From positions 1 to 5,540 of the forward strand of contig SLKF01000305.1 in NCBI GenBank assembly GCA_007134725.1: DNA of 5,540 bases, read 5' to 3'. A program made the position numbers and the translations under genes. The notes beneath the pieces were generated by a model, which saw only the letters and a program-made list of their open reading frames with translations, did not search any database and was not told the DNA's origin. Position 1 is the first letter of the stretch. The number at the start of each line of letters is the position of its first letter. This document shows positions 5,480-5,540 of this stretch, in pieces. The DNA comes from Clostridiales bacterium (GTDB lineage: Bacteria > Bacillota > Clostridia > Peptostreptococcales > T1SED10-28).

Positions 5480-5540
5480 ATGGCAGTTACATCGGATAAA
5501 AAGACAAACAACATAAACACAAAGATAAAAACAAAAAAAA
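5480..5540 (+). CDS. Possible start of a divergent gene, 3' partial
   Basis: An ATG at 5480 opens a frame that stays open to the right edge (20 codons: MAVTSDKKTNNIN, then Lys-rich). An AGGA (5465-5468) lies 11 bases before it, a weak site; the better GGGAGG (5450-5455) is too far away and has no start codon at a normal distance. A Lys-rich cytoplasmic N-terminus could precede a membrane protein such as a transporter, but nothing visible shows this. If real, it diverges from the TetR operon and shares the operator region. Confidence 0.4.
   Translation, partial: MAVTSDKKTNNINTKIKTKK

Noticed and set aside
1..5540. CRISPR array, tRNA, rRNA, insertion sequence or riboswitch
   Set aside because: No regularly spaced direct repeats, cloverleaf, transposase frame with terminal inverted repeats or long structured leader was seen by eye on either strand.

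Overview
The window is ordinary bacterial chromosome from a low-to-moderate GC member of the Bacillota. It is probably a clostridial or related anaerobe: the evidence is an AT-rich intergenic style, strong GGAGG ribosome sites, SigA-type promoters, a lipoprotein CapA and a YhdL-type anti-sigma factor. The species cannot be named from this sequence. No rRNA, tRNA, CRISPR array, transposase or phage structural gene was seen.

Layout. (1) Positions 2-1195 (+): the 3' part of a membrane anti-sigma factor of the Sigma_reg_N/Sigma_reg_C type. The frame is open to the left edge, so its start, and probably its sigma factor gene, lie outside. (2) Positions 1196-1408: a 213-base gap with no clear promoter. 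Part of it reads like the first helices of an AraC-type DNA-binding domain and may be a gene remnant. (3) Positions 1409-2761 (+): a CapA/PgsA-like lipoprotein with the family's conserved metal-site-like motifs. (4) Positions 2878-3492 (-): a monocistronic gene with a near-consensus promoter. It encodes a protein resembling the N-terminal EVE/PUA-like domain that usually precedes an HNH nuclease, but with a lysine-rich tail instead of the nuclease. (5) Positions 5326 down to 3786 (-): a tightly packed three-gene operon of a TetR-family regulator and two four-helix membrane proteins that appear to be ancient tandem paralogues. Its promoter holds two TGACA-nnn-TGTCA operators, one between -35 and -10 and one just after the start site. 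(6) Positions 5480-5540 (+): the possible beginning of a divergent gene cut by the right edge.

How the parts fit. The TetR operon is the clearest functional unit. The regulator most likely represses its own operon, and perhaps the divergent gene, and releases them on binding an unknown small molecule. The two membrane proteins would be the effector and may work as a heteromer, but their activity is unknown. The anti-sigma factor and CapA lipoprotein are both envelope proteins, without evidence that they share a transcript. Both minus-strand units end in related hairpin terminators that share a roughly 50-base sequence. The best leads for novelty are the orphan reader-domain protein and the TetR/paralogous-membrane-protein operon; neither is proven to be a new system.
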